Source: Levilactobacillus mulengensis
Lineage (GTDB): Bacteria; Bacillota; Bacilli; Lactobacillales; Lactobacillaceae
Direction of reading: 5' to 3'
DNA length: 64,000 nucleotides
NCBI RefSeq assembly: GCF_003946045.1
Contig: NZ_RHNW01000003.1
Coordinates: 124,001-188,000, forward strand
Shown here: piece after piece, positions 1 through 7,403 of the stretch
Layout of the letters: the number at the start of each line of letters is the position of its first letter
How positions within the stretch are numbered: the first letter of the stretch is position 1
Position numbers and translations under genes: made by a program
The notes under the pieces: generated by a model
What the model saw: the letters and a program-made list of their open reading frames with translations, nothing else
The model's database searches: none
What the model was told of the DNA's origin: nothing

Positions 1-27
1 TTGCGGCTGACATTGGTTCAATCCGCA
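1..27 (+). repeat. Family A repeat, 3' end only (copy A0)
   Basis: The first bases read TGCGGCTGACATTGGTT, which matches the conserved 3' end of the family A repeat (CTGCGGCTGACA then GGTTTAA in other copies). The rest of the copy lies left of the window. Bases 28-279 after it hold no gene; I see only a small hairpin near 148-162 (CGACAATGATTGTCG) and an AT-rich stretch that may carry the promoter of the next gene. Confidence 0.55.
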
Positions 28-279
28 GTTACGGGGGGGTGATTGTTGGTGTGTTCCGTTATTTTAGTCCAGTCTAAATTGAGTTGAAGGGATAGTTGCT
101 GTCCATCGTATGCATAGGACATTATTAGCATATTTAAGACAGTGATCTGCGACAATGATTGTCGTTTATCTTAATTATTAATCAGACAATTACTATTTAG
201 TGTTAGCCATTGTAGTTGTTGATGGGTTGGCCTAAAATTGACAGTAAGATCTACATAAATCAATTGCGGAGGCAGAAAA

Positions 280-1053
280 ATGGCACATAAAAAGCACTGG
301 CTAACGGTCGCTGTTGCATTGTTGGCAGCGGGGAGTTTGGCGGGATGTACGTCTAATATGAGTAGTCGGCAGGCCAAGAATGCGTTTAAGCAAGCCCAAT
401 CTAGCAGTAAACAGGCGTCGGGGAAGACGGCCAAAGATGAGTCGATCATCGCGGCTGCCCAATCCTTGAATGCCGATGGCAAATACAAGCAGTCGAACAA
501 AAAGCTGAGCAGTATTAATCTGACGGATCTAAACAAGAAGGGCTTTGGCGCCCTGAAGACGGAATTTTTCAGTCTGCAAAAGAGCAACGATAAATTCCTG
601 TTGAAGAAGACCCAGTCCAAGGGCAATAGCGCGGCTACGAGTCAGACTAGTGGGGGCAACACGGCCACGACGACCACTACCAACAATAGTTTTGACGGTT
701 ACAGCAAGTACGTTGGCGACTATTATTTCTATAATGACGACGATGGCGACCGGCAACAGGAAACGCTAACGATCCACGATAACGGGTCGGTCGTGCAGAA
801 CAACAACGACGGTTCCGCCTTCCACGGGACTGCCACCATCAAGGATTCCGGCGCACACGGTGTCTTGTCCTATGACGTGACGACCGGTACCAACGACACC
901 AAGACCATCGATGCCAACGTGGAGATCGACGTGGTTTGGAGCAACGGCGAGCACGAAACGTACTACGGCTACACGTCCTACGACGATGATATCGTGTTGA
1001 CGGACGGCAACTCGTACGATGGTGATTTAGTGAACGAAGTCTGGATGCAGTAA
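280..1053 (+). CDS. Putative lipoprotein of unknown function
   Basis: A 257-residue protein with a type II signal peptide: basic start MAHKKH, hydrophobic stretch and lipobox LAGC with the lipidated Cys near residue 23. It is therefore probably anchored outside the membrane. Residues about 30-110 are Lys/Ser/Gln-rich and probably helical, followed by a Ser/Thr/Asn linker (about 115-137). A C-terminal domain of about 120 residues is rich in Asp, Tyr and Gly (YYFYNDDDGDR, SYDDD) and looks beta-rich. No family was recognised. A GGAGG ribosome site precedes the ATG and a terminator follows at once, so it is probably monocistronic. The function is unknown; a ligand-binding or cell-envelope role is only a guess. 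Confidence 0.8.
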   Translation: MAHKKHWLTVAVALLAAGSLAGCTSNMSSRQAKNAFKQAQSSSKQASGKTAKDESIIAAAQSLNADGKYKQSNKKLSSINLTDLNKKGFGALKTEFFSLQKSNDKFLLKKTQSKGNSAATSQTSGGNTATTTTTNNSFDGYSKYVGDYYFYNDDDGDRQQETLTIHDNGSVVQNNNDGSAFHGTATIKDSGAHGVLSYDVTTGTNDTKTIDANVEIDVVWSNGEHETYYGYTSYDDDIVLTDGNSYDGDLVNEVWMQ

Positions 1054-1068
1054 ATTTAACGCAGAAAA

Positions 1069-1107
1069 CACACGGCAGCCCGCACATGACGGCCGCCGTG
1101 TTTTTTT
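1069..1107 (+). terminator. Rho-independent terminator after the lipoprotein gene
   Basis: The stem ACACGGC / GCCGTGT is followed by seven T residues and sits 15 bases after the stop codon. The next gene's ribosome site begins directly after it. Confidence 0.8.
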
Positions 1108-1123
1108 GGTCAGGAGGATTTTG

Positions 1124-2098
1124 ATGAAGAAATGGGGATTGTGGTTGCTGGTCGGTGTCGTGAGTCTGGGATTGGTCGGCTGTCAGTCGCGTGGTCAAGC
1201 GAATCAGGCGGCGAAAAAGATGACATCTAGTCGCTCGGCGTCGGCCAGTTCTAGCGTAATCAAGCGAAAAACACCTAAAGCAAAAACAGCTAACGCCAAG
1301 GCCAAGAAGCCGGTTCCAGCCGCGCCATTCAAACAAATTGCGCAGAGCACGATGGGCCACTTGAAGGGGCAAAACGCCGTGTTCATTCAAACAACAACGG
1401 GGCAGACGCTGAGTTGGCACAATCGGTCACAAAAGGCCGCGAGTGATATTAAGTTGTTTATTTTGGCGACGGTCTATCGGCAGGTTGCGGCTGGTAAGTT
1501 TGATTTGGCGGCGACCTATACGCTCCGAGAGGCGGATAAGGTAGGCGGCACCGGAAACCTTCAGGCGCAAGCCGCCGGAACGCGGGTCACCAATCGCGAC
1601 TTGCTAAAGGACATGATGACCGTGAGCGATAACACCGCCACCAACATCATCATCCGCGAGGTCGGGGGCTTGGCGGCCGTCAATCAGGAAATCAAACGCC
1701 TGGGGGCCACCCAAACGGTGCTCCGGCGAAAGATGATGGATCAAAAGGCCCTCGCGGCGGGGCGAGACAACGAAACCTCTGCCCGTGATTTGGGGAACCT
1801 GTTAATGAAAATCTGGCGACACCAGCTGATTTCGCGCGCCGCCGATACGGCGATCTTAAAGTTGATGGCGGCCAATACCAATCACGCCAAGCTGCCAAAA
1901 TTAGTGCCCGCTAGCCGTCAAATCTACAACAAGACCGGTGAATTTGATACCTACGGCGTAGAAAATGACGCGGCCATCTTTGCTCAGGGTAAGCAGGCCG
2001 TGGTGGTCGTGGCCCTGTCCCAAAATGGCGAGCTCTCCCAGCAGGTTCCGGCGATGAATCAACTGGGAAAGCAGATTGATGCCGCCGTGTTTAGTTAG
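1124..2098 (+). CDS. Serine hydrolase lipoprotein, class A beta-lactamase fold
   Basis: The ATG at 1124 was chosen because CAGGAGG lies 8 bases upstream; an in-frame GTG at 1106 lies inside the terminator tail. The 324-residue product starts with a lipoprotein signal peptide (lipobox LVGC, Cys20) and a basic Ser/Ala/Lys linker to about residue 70. The catalytic domain keeps three active-site motifs of penicillin-recognising enzymes: SDIK (Ser107-Lys110), SDN (168-170) and KTG (270-272). The family includes class A beta-lactamases and DD-peptidase-like proteins. In lactobacilli such lipoproteins more often act on peptidoglycan or have unknown substrates than confer resistance. I did not identify a full omega-loop ExxxN motif, so beta-lactamase activity is not claimed. 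Confidence 0.85.
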   Translation: MKKWGLWLLVGVVSLGLVGCQSRGQANQAAKKMTSSRSASASSSVIKRKTPKAKTANAKAKKPVPAAPFKQIAQSTMGHLKGQNAVFIQTTTGQTLSWHNRSQKAASDIKLFILATVYRQVAAGKFDLAATYTLREADKVGGTGNLQAQAAGTRVTNRDLLKDMMTVSDNTATNIIIREVGGLAAVNQEIKRLGATQTVLRRKMMDQKALAAGRDNETSARDLGNLLMKIWRHQLISRAADTAILKLMAANTNHAKLPKLVPASRQIYNKTGEFDTYGVENDAAIFAQGKQAVVVVALSQNGELSQQVPAMNQLGKQIDAAVFS

Positions 2099-2195
2099 GG
2101 ATCGTGACTTAGTTAACGCTGAAATTCACTGATCACGCAGCGGTTAAACGACTTATAATGGAGCTAACTAAGCGGATAAGAGGGATTGATTGTGT

Positions 2196-3173
2196 ATGAA
2201 AGAATTAGACGAGCATCGGCAACAGGAACAGGCCGAATGGCGGGCCCGGCAACAGGCCGAGCTGGCCAAGTTACGTGGCGCTCAACGGCATCTGTATTTG
2301 AATGTGGGGGCCTACTTGAGCATCTCCGTGATTGAGTTTTACTTAGCCATTGTCGGGCACTCCCAAACGTTGCGGGCCGATGCGTTTAACAATTTGTCCG
2401 GGATTATTTCAACCATTTTGTTATTGATCGGCATCTACATCGCCCGTGACATTCACGACGATGATTTGATGGGCCAACCGTTACCGGAGGACTACAGCCA
2501 CAACGGCCAACGCCTCCAGTTGACGCGGTTTCACTACGAAACGGTCTTCACCATGCTGACTGGGATCGTGATGATTGCCATCGCTGCCAGTGTTATTTAC
2601 AGCGGCATCAAGAGTCTCATGAACCCCGCCGACCAGGAGGTGCCCCAACCGATTACGATTCTGGGGGCCGGCATCGCCACGGTCGTCATGCTGGGGGTGT
2701 GGTGGCTGAACCGGCGGGCTGGTCGAAAATTAAAAAATGCCGCATTGACGGCTGCCGCGCTGGATAGTTTGAGCGACGCCATGACCAGTATCGCGACTAT
2801 GATTGCGATTGGTGGTGCGCTGGCGTTCAAGCTGACCTGGCTAGATGGGGTGGCCAGCATGCTGGTCGGTATTTACATTCTGACGGCGGGCATCAAGATT
2901 TTCCGCGAGAGCAGTTTGAACCTGGCCGACTACTTTGACCCGGAAGTTGAAGAACAATTTCGGCAAATGGCTGCGGGCTTTGCGGGGGTCAAACGGGTGG
3001 AAGACCTCAAGGCCCACTACAACGGCAACGTGGTCACGGTTGATTTGGTGATTGCGGTCGATGCCCACATGGAAGTGCAGGATAGCTACCGGTTGGGCGA
3101 GGAGATTGAGGCAGCGATGCGCCACGAATTCGGCGTCGTCGACACCAACGTGATGGCCGTTCCAGCGGGTTAA
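2196..3173 (+). CDS. Cation diffusion facilitator (CDF) family transporter
   Basis: This is a proton-coupled divalent metal exporter of the inner membrane. The N-terminus (about 1-35) is a charged Gln/Glu/Arg-rich tail. It is followed by about six membrane segments, with CDF metal-site regions around RADAFNNLSG (segment 2) and AALDSLSDAMTS (segment 5). The C-terminal cytosolic domain ends in DTNVMAVPAG. The spacing of these motifs is that of manganese/iron-type CDFs (MntE/YdbO-like), but the substrate cannot be settled from sequence alone. The ATG at 2196 is preceded by AGAGGG at 11 bases; an in-frame TTG at 2190 is a possible alternative. A family A repeat begins just after the stop. A relic of the 3' end of a second copy of this gene lies at 7050-7097. 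Confidence 0.88.
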   Translation: MKELDEHRQQEQAEWRARQQAELAKLRGAQRHLYLNVGAYLSISVIEFYLAIVGHSQTLRADAFNNLSGIISTILLLIGIYIARDIHDDDLMGQPLPEDYSHNGQRLQLTRFHYETVFTMLTGIVMIAIAASVIYSGIKSLMNPADQEVPQPITILGAGIATVVMLGVWWLNRRAGRKLKNAALTAAALDSLSDAMTSIATMIAIGGALAFKLTWLDGVASMLVGIYILTAGIKIFRESSLNLADYFDPEVEEQFRQMAAGFAGVKRVEDLKAHYNGNVVTVDLVIAVDAHMEVQDSYRLGEEIEAAMRHEFGVVDTNVMAVPAG

Positions 3174-3188
3174 AATGATGTTGGCCTC

Positions 3189-3457
3189 GCCTCCGGGCTG
3201 GTGAAAGCTGAGCCTGGTCGCGGTGGTTTTCGTTCCCGGCGGCAGATTCAAAGTGCCCGGCTATGGGGCCGGTTCCAGACTGAGGGGCGGTCTTCCACCT
3301 CAACTTTGAGCCTGAGGTGCGGTCTCAAAGGTTGTCCCGTAGGCTAGGCTGGGGAAATGCGTCCCAGCCAAGACCACCGACACAGCTGGGCATCTTGGCT
3401 CGCCTCTGGTCACTTCTACGACTGGCTCAGTTTTCCCAGCCCTGCGACTGACATGGG
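3189..3457 (+). repeat. Family A structured repeat, copy A1
   Basis: This is a full-length copy directly downstream of the CDF gene. The ends pair: 3195-3214 (GGGCTGG...CTGAGCC) with 3424-3442 (GGCTCAG...CCAGCCC). An inner hairpin pairs GGCTGGG (3347-3353) with CCCAGCC (3363-3369). Conserved blocks between them include CGTTCCCGGCGGC, CTTTGAGCC, GGTCTCAAAGGTTGTCCC, GACACAGCTGG and GCCTCTGGTCAC. The same blocks recur in eight other copies with different but still complementary stems. Confidence 0.9.
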
Positions 3458-3459
3458 TT

Positions 3460-3490
3460 AACCCCGTTGGGAGCCATCACGGGGTTTCTT
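3460..3490 (+). terminator. Terminator hairpin following repeat A1
   Basis: AACCCCGT pairs with ACGGGGTT across a short loop and is followed by TTCTT. It would end a transcript running from the CDF gene through repeat A1. Confidence 0.65.
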
Positions 3491-3544
3491 AGGCCTTTCA
3501 GGTAATATGAGTTTTTAAAACTAGAAAACAGATTATTTGAACAA

Positions 3545-3577
3545 AAAAGGAGTCGCTAACATGGCGGCTCCTTTTAT
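3545..3577. terminator. Bidirectional hairpin, left duplicate
   Basis: AAAAGGAGTCGC pairs with GCGGCTCCTTTT, with A and T tracts on either side. A related hairpin occurs at 7343-7376, next to the S66 peptidase gene. This makes the hairpin part of the duplicated junction flanking the island. Confidence 0.65.
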
Positions 3578-3599
3578 TATTAATAATTGCTATTCTTGA

Positions 3600-3646
3600 T
3601 TATTAATTAATAATTCGGTGGCTCTTTGCCGTAAGTTTCCATTCCG
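3600..3646 (-). pseudogene. Relic of the 3' end of an S66 peptidase gene
   Basis: Read on the minus strand, this piece encodes ATELLIN, next to sequence that aligns with the true end of the S66 peptidase gene near 7404 (STKLIIN then stop). The AT-rich tail TGATTATTAATTAAT beyond it is identical in both places. Similarity fades left of the CATTCCGG motif. I read it as the truncated partner produced when the junction was duplicated around the island. Confidence 0.55.
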
Positions 3647-3717
3647 GTTGGCGTTATGGCCGGGCCGAACCCACACGACGTTCCGTGGGTTTCATGGCAC
3701 AATATACATGACAAATC

Positions 3718-3762
3718 AAAGAGGCCAAGCCCCGTCGAAAAACGGTTGCTTGGTCTCTCTGC
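3718..3762 (-). terminator. Terminator of the island operon
   Basis: On the minus strand GAGACCAAGC pairs with GCTTGGCCTC, with CGT/ACG pairing toward the loop. It lies 40-80 bases downstream of the minus-strand gene ending at 3800. Confidence 0.6.
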
Positions 3763-3799
3763 AGTGCTATTACGTTCGCGATAGAATCAATTCTAGCAA

Positions 3800-4228
3800 T
3801 TACAACTTATTCTCGTCCATTTCCAGTAAACTTTTACGATGGATAATGGCTTCGATTAAGCGTTTACGCTTTTGATCCATGCTCTCTTTTTTTGCAACAT
3901 TTCTGAGCTTTCTAGAGTAGCTGAAATTTAGTGCTTGAAAAATTTTATACAAATCTTGCAAATCTTTGGATTCTAGCATGTAATTAAGATTAGGTGTTTT
4001 TAAAAGCTGCTGAACTGATTTTTGATATAAGCAAATCGAAATCAGTCTTAAAAGGACTACGCTACTAACCAATGAGGCTAGCCAAACCCAAGCCAGCAAT
4101 AAGATTGCAACTGCAAACTCTAAGGGTGTTTCATTCATTGATAAGTTAATATACCATTCTGCACCGATGATTGCTGTAGGCACGACTGCCATGCAACTAG
4201 CTAGAATTCGAAATTTAAGATCATACAA
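3800..4228 (-). CDS. Small membrane protein of unknown function
   Basis: This 142-residue protein has two hydrophobic segments (about residues 6-25 and 37-65), then a charged, probably cytosolic helical tail rich in Lys, Leu and Gln (SYSRKLRNVAKKESMDQKRKR). No family was recognised. It begins 23 bases after the stop of the 814-residue gene and is likely cotranscribed with it. The GAGAGG ribosome-like site is about 17 bases from the ATG, longer than normal, and no better in-frame start was seen, so the start is uncertain. Its base composition is AT-rich like its partner. It may work with the large neighbouring protein, but that rests on context alone. Confidence 0.65.
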   Translation of the reverse strand: MYDLKFRILASCMAVVPTAIIGAEWYINLSMNETPLEFAVAILLLAWVWLASLVSSVVLLRLISICLYQKSVQQLLKTPNLNYMLESKDLQDLYKIFQALNFSYSRKLRNVAKKESMDQKRKRLIEAIIHRKSLLEMDENKL

Positions 4229-4251
4229 TTACAAACACTTACCTCTCTATT

Positions 4252-6696
4252 TTAAAATGTAGCTATAAATTTACAGAAGACACCTAATCCACTGAAAGTA
4301 CCTTCAGCAAGCGTTCCAATTCCAGGAACAAGCACGATTCCCAACACAAGTAGAACGACAACACCAGCAGCAACCCAGTTAAAATTCGTGACTGGTTCAA
4401 CTTCAGTGTTATAGTTCGAAATAGCTTCAGTTGGTGTTGTGACTACAATTTTGTGGAACTTAATAGTAATGGCAATCTCAAAGTCTTCAGCTACTTGAAC
4501 CTTATTGACTTCAGTGTGCTCACGTTCAATATGCAACGTGAATCCAGAACCACCGGCAGTATCAATCCAGATAGATCCATTCTTAACCTTTACAGCAATC
4601 TTACCTAATATTTGGTCTAATCCATCAAATGAGAAGACCTTATTTTCTGTCAAAAGTTTTTTAATTCCATCCAAATTATTGCTTACCTTACCATCCTTAA
4701 CTGTATACACTACAATCTTATCACTTGAAGGTACAGAAATCGAGGTACCAACTTCTAATCTCCAGGTGACATCAACAGCAGGTGATTCAAAGGTATACGT
4801 AGCAGCAGTTGTTGAAACTTGAAATTTCGGAATTGCTTTCAAAAACGCTAAATTATCATGGTAGTATTCTAAATCAGCATTAGCGGCTTCAATCGTATTT
4901 TCCTGCAAGTCATTGGTAAATGAAATTTGAGGAAATACTGCTTCAACATCATTTAGGGTTAGATATAACCAGGAACTTGAGACGACACTTTCCCAGGTAT
5001 GGAATTCCCAGGGTAATGAGGCATATGTTTCTGTGGCATAGATGATACCGCCAGTAGAATTTGCTAGGTTTTGGAGGCCTTCCAGCCCAGATAGATACTT
5101 GTCGGCTTCTGCGGTGTTTCCAAGCTTTTTGCAAAGCGCAATATAACCTAGCGTTCCTTCAGTCCAGACAATTTCAGGGGAACCAGAGTAGCCACCGTCA
5201 CGATCACTGTATGGTTTAAAGCCGGCGATTGGTGATGTTGAAGAATACGTTTCGTTAAAGTGATCCTGTTCAGAACGTTCAGTAACGAGAGCATCGTTAA
5301 CTGAGAAGATGGATTGTGCTGTTTTGAGAAGCTTCGTACTGTCAATGCTGAATACTTTGTCGTTGATTACGGTCATACCAGCCCAAGTAACACAATCAAG
5401 TGCCCAAGACTTATCAACCCCATCTGATGATACACCTTGATAGAAACGCTGGTTGTCAGAGTCAAACAGTGTATTAATTAAGTTTCTGTGGATTTTATCC
5501 AATGCACGTTGATACTTTTGGTTGCCGGTAACTTTCAGTAGCCCATAGAGGCCTTGCATACTAGACAATTGATGCTCAGTAGAACACCATTCAATTTTAG
5601 TGTCAGTGAAGGCATAATTGTCGCCATATGCACCGTTACCGCCCTTCAAGAGACCGTAACGTTTGTCAGTCGGGTCAGTAACCATTTGCGTTAACAACCA
5701 ATCGCCAGCTTTTTCCGCCATTGCTAGTTGAGCTTTATCGTTGGTCTTCAGCATGTAATGCGTCATCCCCCAAACTACCCAACCAACAGCACCAGTTCGA
5801 ACGTAATTTTCAAATAAAGCGCCAATGTAATTATCATAACTGAAATCAAATGAACCATCTGAATTTTGTTCAACTGATAGTCGTTTTAAAATTTCTTGAC
5901 ACAAATCATAATCGCCACTTGCTGTAAACGTTAATAGTGATAAGCCAATGTCATATAACCAACTGCGAGAGTTTAACATATATCCGTATTTTCTTAGTGC
6001 TTTAGTTCCGTCTTTATCATACGAAGGATCATTAGCCGGAATTAAGAATGAACTTGGTAAACGTCCATTATGGATATTTGTTTCGGCCCCAGTTAAACCT
6101 ACAACGTCATATTCAAAGGCACCTGCCCGCCATACACGTTGTAATAATTTTGCGATTTTTAAGCCAGGATAGACTTTGTTCGTGTAAAAAATATATTGAC
6201 CATTACCAACATCAAAAATTGGCACTTCGGCGTTCAGATATTCGGCATCGGTCAATGAAAAGAATCGAGCTGTATAATTGACGAAGCGTGAGTAAGGGTA
6301 CTCTACAAAACTCGTCGTCTTATCAGCGTTAAGTTGAACCAGTCGGATTTCTTTAAGCCCGCTACCAATTGCTTTAGAGGTAGACCAACGACCATTACTT
6401 GAAAGATCACAGGTATCTTGAAGATAGAAATCATCTGTGACAAGGTATACTTCAACCTTATAATTATCTGGGGTGGCTAAATTAAACCAAGTTCCAGAAA
6501 TAATACCAGAATAATTTGGTGAATAGTATTGGTCTACGTTAACATGCTGTGGAAAGACTTTTTCATCTTCACCGGGTAGCCCGGGGGCGCAACCCTGTAA
6601 AGTATTACCATCGGAACTTAGAGTAATGTCATACTTGAATTTAGCAGTATCCATTTGTGACTTGATGAAAGAAATTAACTTACTACTTGTATTCAA
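4252..6696 (-). CDS. Large alpha-toroid-like protein with C-terminal membrane segment
   Basis: The gene starts with TTG at 6696, chosen because AGGAGGAA lies about 8 bases upstream. The product is 814 residues. Residues about 1-180 look beta-rich. Residues about 230-600 contain repeated helical hairpins with aromatic motifs (SWLYDIG, GAVGWVVWGMTHY, EWCSTEHQ at 369-376, PEIVWTEGTLGY, PWEFHTWESV), which resemble the (alpha/alpha)6 barrel of glycoside hydrolases and epimerases. A beta-rich region follows to about 765, then one hydrophobic segment (about 768-788). There is no N-terminal signal peptide, so export would need another route, or the protein faces the cytosol. A carbohydrate-active enzyme is the best guess; I could not name a family. 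It is AT-rich and island-borne. Confidence 0.75.
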   Translation of the reverse strand: MNTSSKLISFIKSQMDTAKFKYDITLSSDGNTLQGCAPGLPGEDEKVFPQHVNVDQYYSPNYSGIISGTWFNLATPDNYKVEVYLVTDDFYLQDTCDLSSNGRWSTSKAIGSGLKEIRLVQLNADKTTSFVEYPYSRFVNYTARFFSLTDAEYLNAEVPIFDVGNGQYIFYTNKVYPGLKIAKLLQRVWRAGAFEYDVVGLTGAETNIHNGRLPSSFLIPANDPSYDKDGTKALRKYGYMLNSRSWLYDIGLSLLTFTASGDYDLCQEILKRLSVEQNSDGSFDFSYDNYIGALFENYVRTGAVGWVVWGMTHYMLKTNDKAQLAMAEKAGDWLLTQMVTDPTDKRYGLLKGGNGAYGDNYAFTDTKIEWCSTEHQLSSMQGLYGLLKVTGNQKYQRALDKIHRNLINTLFDSDNQRFYQGVSSDGVDKSWALDCVTWAGMTVINDKVFSIDSTKLLKTAQSIFSVNDALVTERSEQDHFNETYSSTSPIAGFKPYSDRDGGYSGSPEIVWTEGTLGYIALCKKLGNTAEADKYLSGLEGLQNLANSTGGIIYATETYASLPWEFHTWESVVSSSWLYLTLNDVEAVFPQISFTNDLQENTIEAANADLEYYHDNLAFLKAIPKFQVSTTAATYTFESPAVDVTWRLEVGTSISVPSSDKIVVYTVKDGKVSNNLDGIKKLLTENKVFSFDGLDQILGKIAVKVKNGSIWIDTAGGSGFTLHIEREHTEVNKVQVAEDFEIAITIKFHKIVVTTPTEAISNYNTEVEPVTNFNWVAAGVVVLLVLGIVLVPGIGTLAEGTFSGLGVFCKFIATF

Positions 6697-7049
6697 AATA
6701 ATTCCTCCTAGATTTAAATGTTTTCGTATGGTACGTCTTAACTATACGAACATAAGTTCTCTTTGTTAATTTATAATGAACGCTTGTTCTCTTTTGGCTA
6801 ATACCAAAGTTGGTAAGGGACTGTTGCTCATAGGAAAGGCATAAGATAAATTTGATTAATTGTCTAAAAGGTACACAACCAGTCAGCACTTATAGAGTTG
6901 ATGTTTTGTTCGACTAACTATACTAGCAGACAACGCAATAGTTTAATATTTGAGCCACAGTATTTAGCAGTCTAAAAGAGCTTAATTAACATCAATTCGA
7001 AAGACTGGCGGCCTTGGTTAGTAGCACAATTTGCAAACTGCATCCCATG
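6697..7049. other. AT-rich intergenic region, upstream of the island operon
   Basis: No convincing gene is present on either strand. The part nearest 6697 must hold the minus-strand promoter and ribosome site of the 814-residue gene. The rest is AT-rich and unlike the flanking host sequence, and becomes host-like again at about 7050. Confidence 0.5.
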
Positions 7050-7097
7050 ATCTTGTGGAAAATCTGAAGGCACACTATAACGGCAACGTGGTCGCGT
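7050..7097 (+). pseudogene. Relic of the 3' part of a CDF transporter gene
   Basis: The frame reads LVENLKAHYNGNVV, matching RVEDLKAHYNGNVV of the intact CDF gene at about 2996-3040. It stops resembling CDF at GTGGTCGCG and continues directly as family A repeat (copy A2). The intact gene has GTGGTCACGG and repeat A1 has TGGTCGCGG, so the junction looks like a deletion at a shared TGGTC. Confidence 0.75.
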
Positions 7098-7292
7098 CCG
7101 TTTCCGGCGGCGAGCTCAAGACGCCCTGCTGTGGGGCCAGCTCCAGCCAAAGAGTGGGCTTCCACCTCAACTTTGAGCCTGGGGGGGTGGCAAAGGGCTA
7201 GGCTGTGCATCTTGGCTCGCCTCTGGTCACTTCCACAACTGGCACAGTTTTCCCAGTCCTGCGGCTAACGTGGGTTTTACCCAGGAACCATC
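7091..7292 (+). repeat. Family A structured repeat, truncated copy A2
   Basis: It keeps the conserved blocks CCGGCGGCGAG, CCACCTCAACTTTGAGCC, CATCTTGGCTCGCCTCTGGTCAC and CCTGCGGCTAACGTGGGTT. It has lost the 5' arm of the closing helix, fused to the CDF relic, and most of the inner hairpin, where a G-rich run follows CTTTGAGCC. It is closest to copy A1, as expected if both derive from one duplicated junction. Confidence 0.8.
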
Positions 7293-7342
7293 ACGGCGTT
7301 TTTTCTTGATTTTCTTAATGCTAAAAAATAAATATCTATAAC

Positions 7343-7376
7343 AAAAAGGAGATGCTATATTAGCGACTCCTTTTTG
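7343..7376. terminator. Bidirectional hairpin, right duplicate
   Basis: AAAAAGGAG pairs with CTCCTTTTT. It ends the minus-strand S66 peptidase gene and would also stop plus-strand readthrough. It is the counterpart of the hairpin at 3545-3577. Confidence 0.65.
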
Positions 7377-7403
7377 CTATTAATAATTAGATAGCTTTGA
7401 TTA

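Larger units (their letters stand above)
3600..7097. other. AT-rich genomic island flanked by reciprocal gene relics
   Basis: The left boundary holds the intact CDF gene, repeat A1, the hairpin and an S66 relic. The right boundary holds a CDF relic, repeat A2, the hairpin and the intact S66 gene. Between them lie two minus-strand genes of visibly lower GC content than their surroundings. This layout is what a single crossover by a circle carrying a copy of the CDF/S66 junction would leave. No integrase, transposase or short terminal repeats were seen. Confidence 0.55.

Noticed and set aside
1124-2098. Antibiotic-resistance beta-lactamase
   Set aside because: The three active-site motifs are present, but similar lipoproteins are common in lactobacilli without resistance, and no complete omega-loop motif was identified.
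3618-3875. Plus-strand open frame of 85 codons
   Set aside because: It crosses the S66 relic, the island terminator and the end of the 142-residue gene, has no ribosome site and encodes no recognisable sequence.
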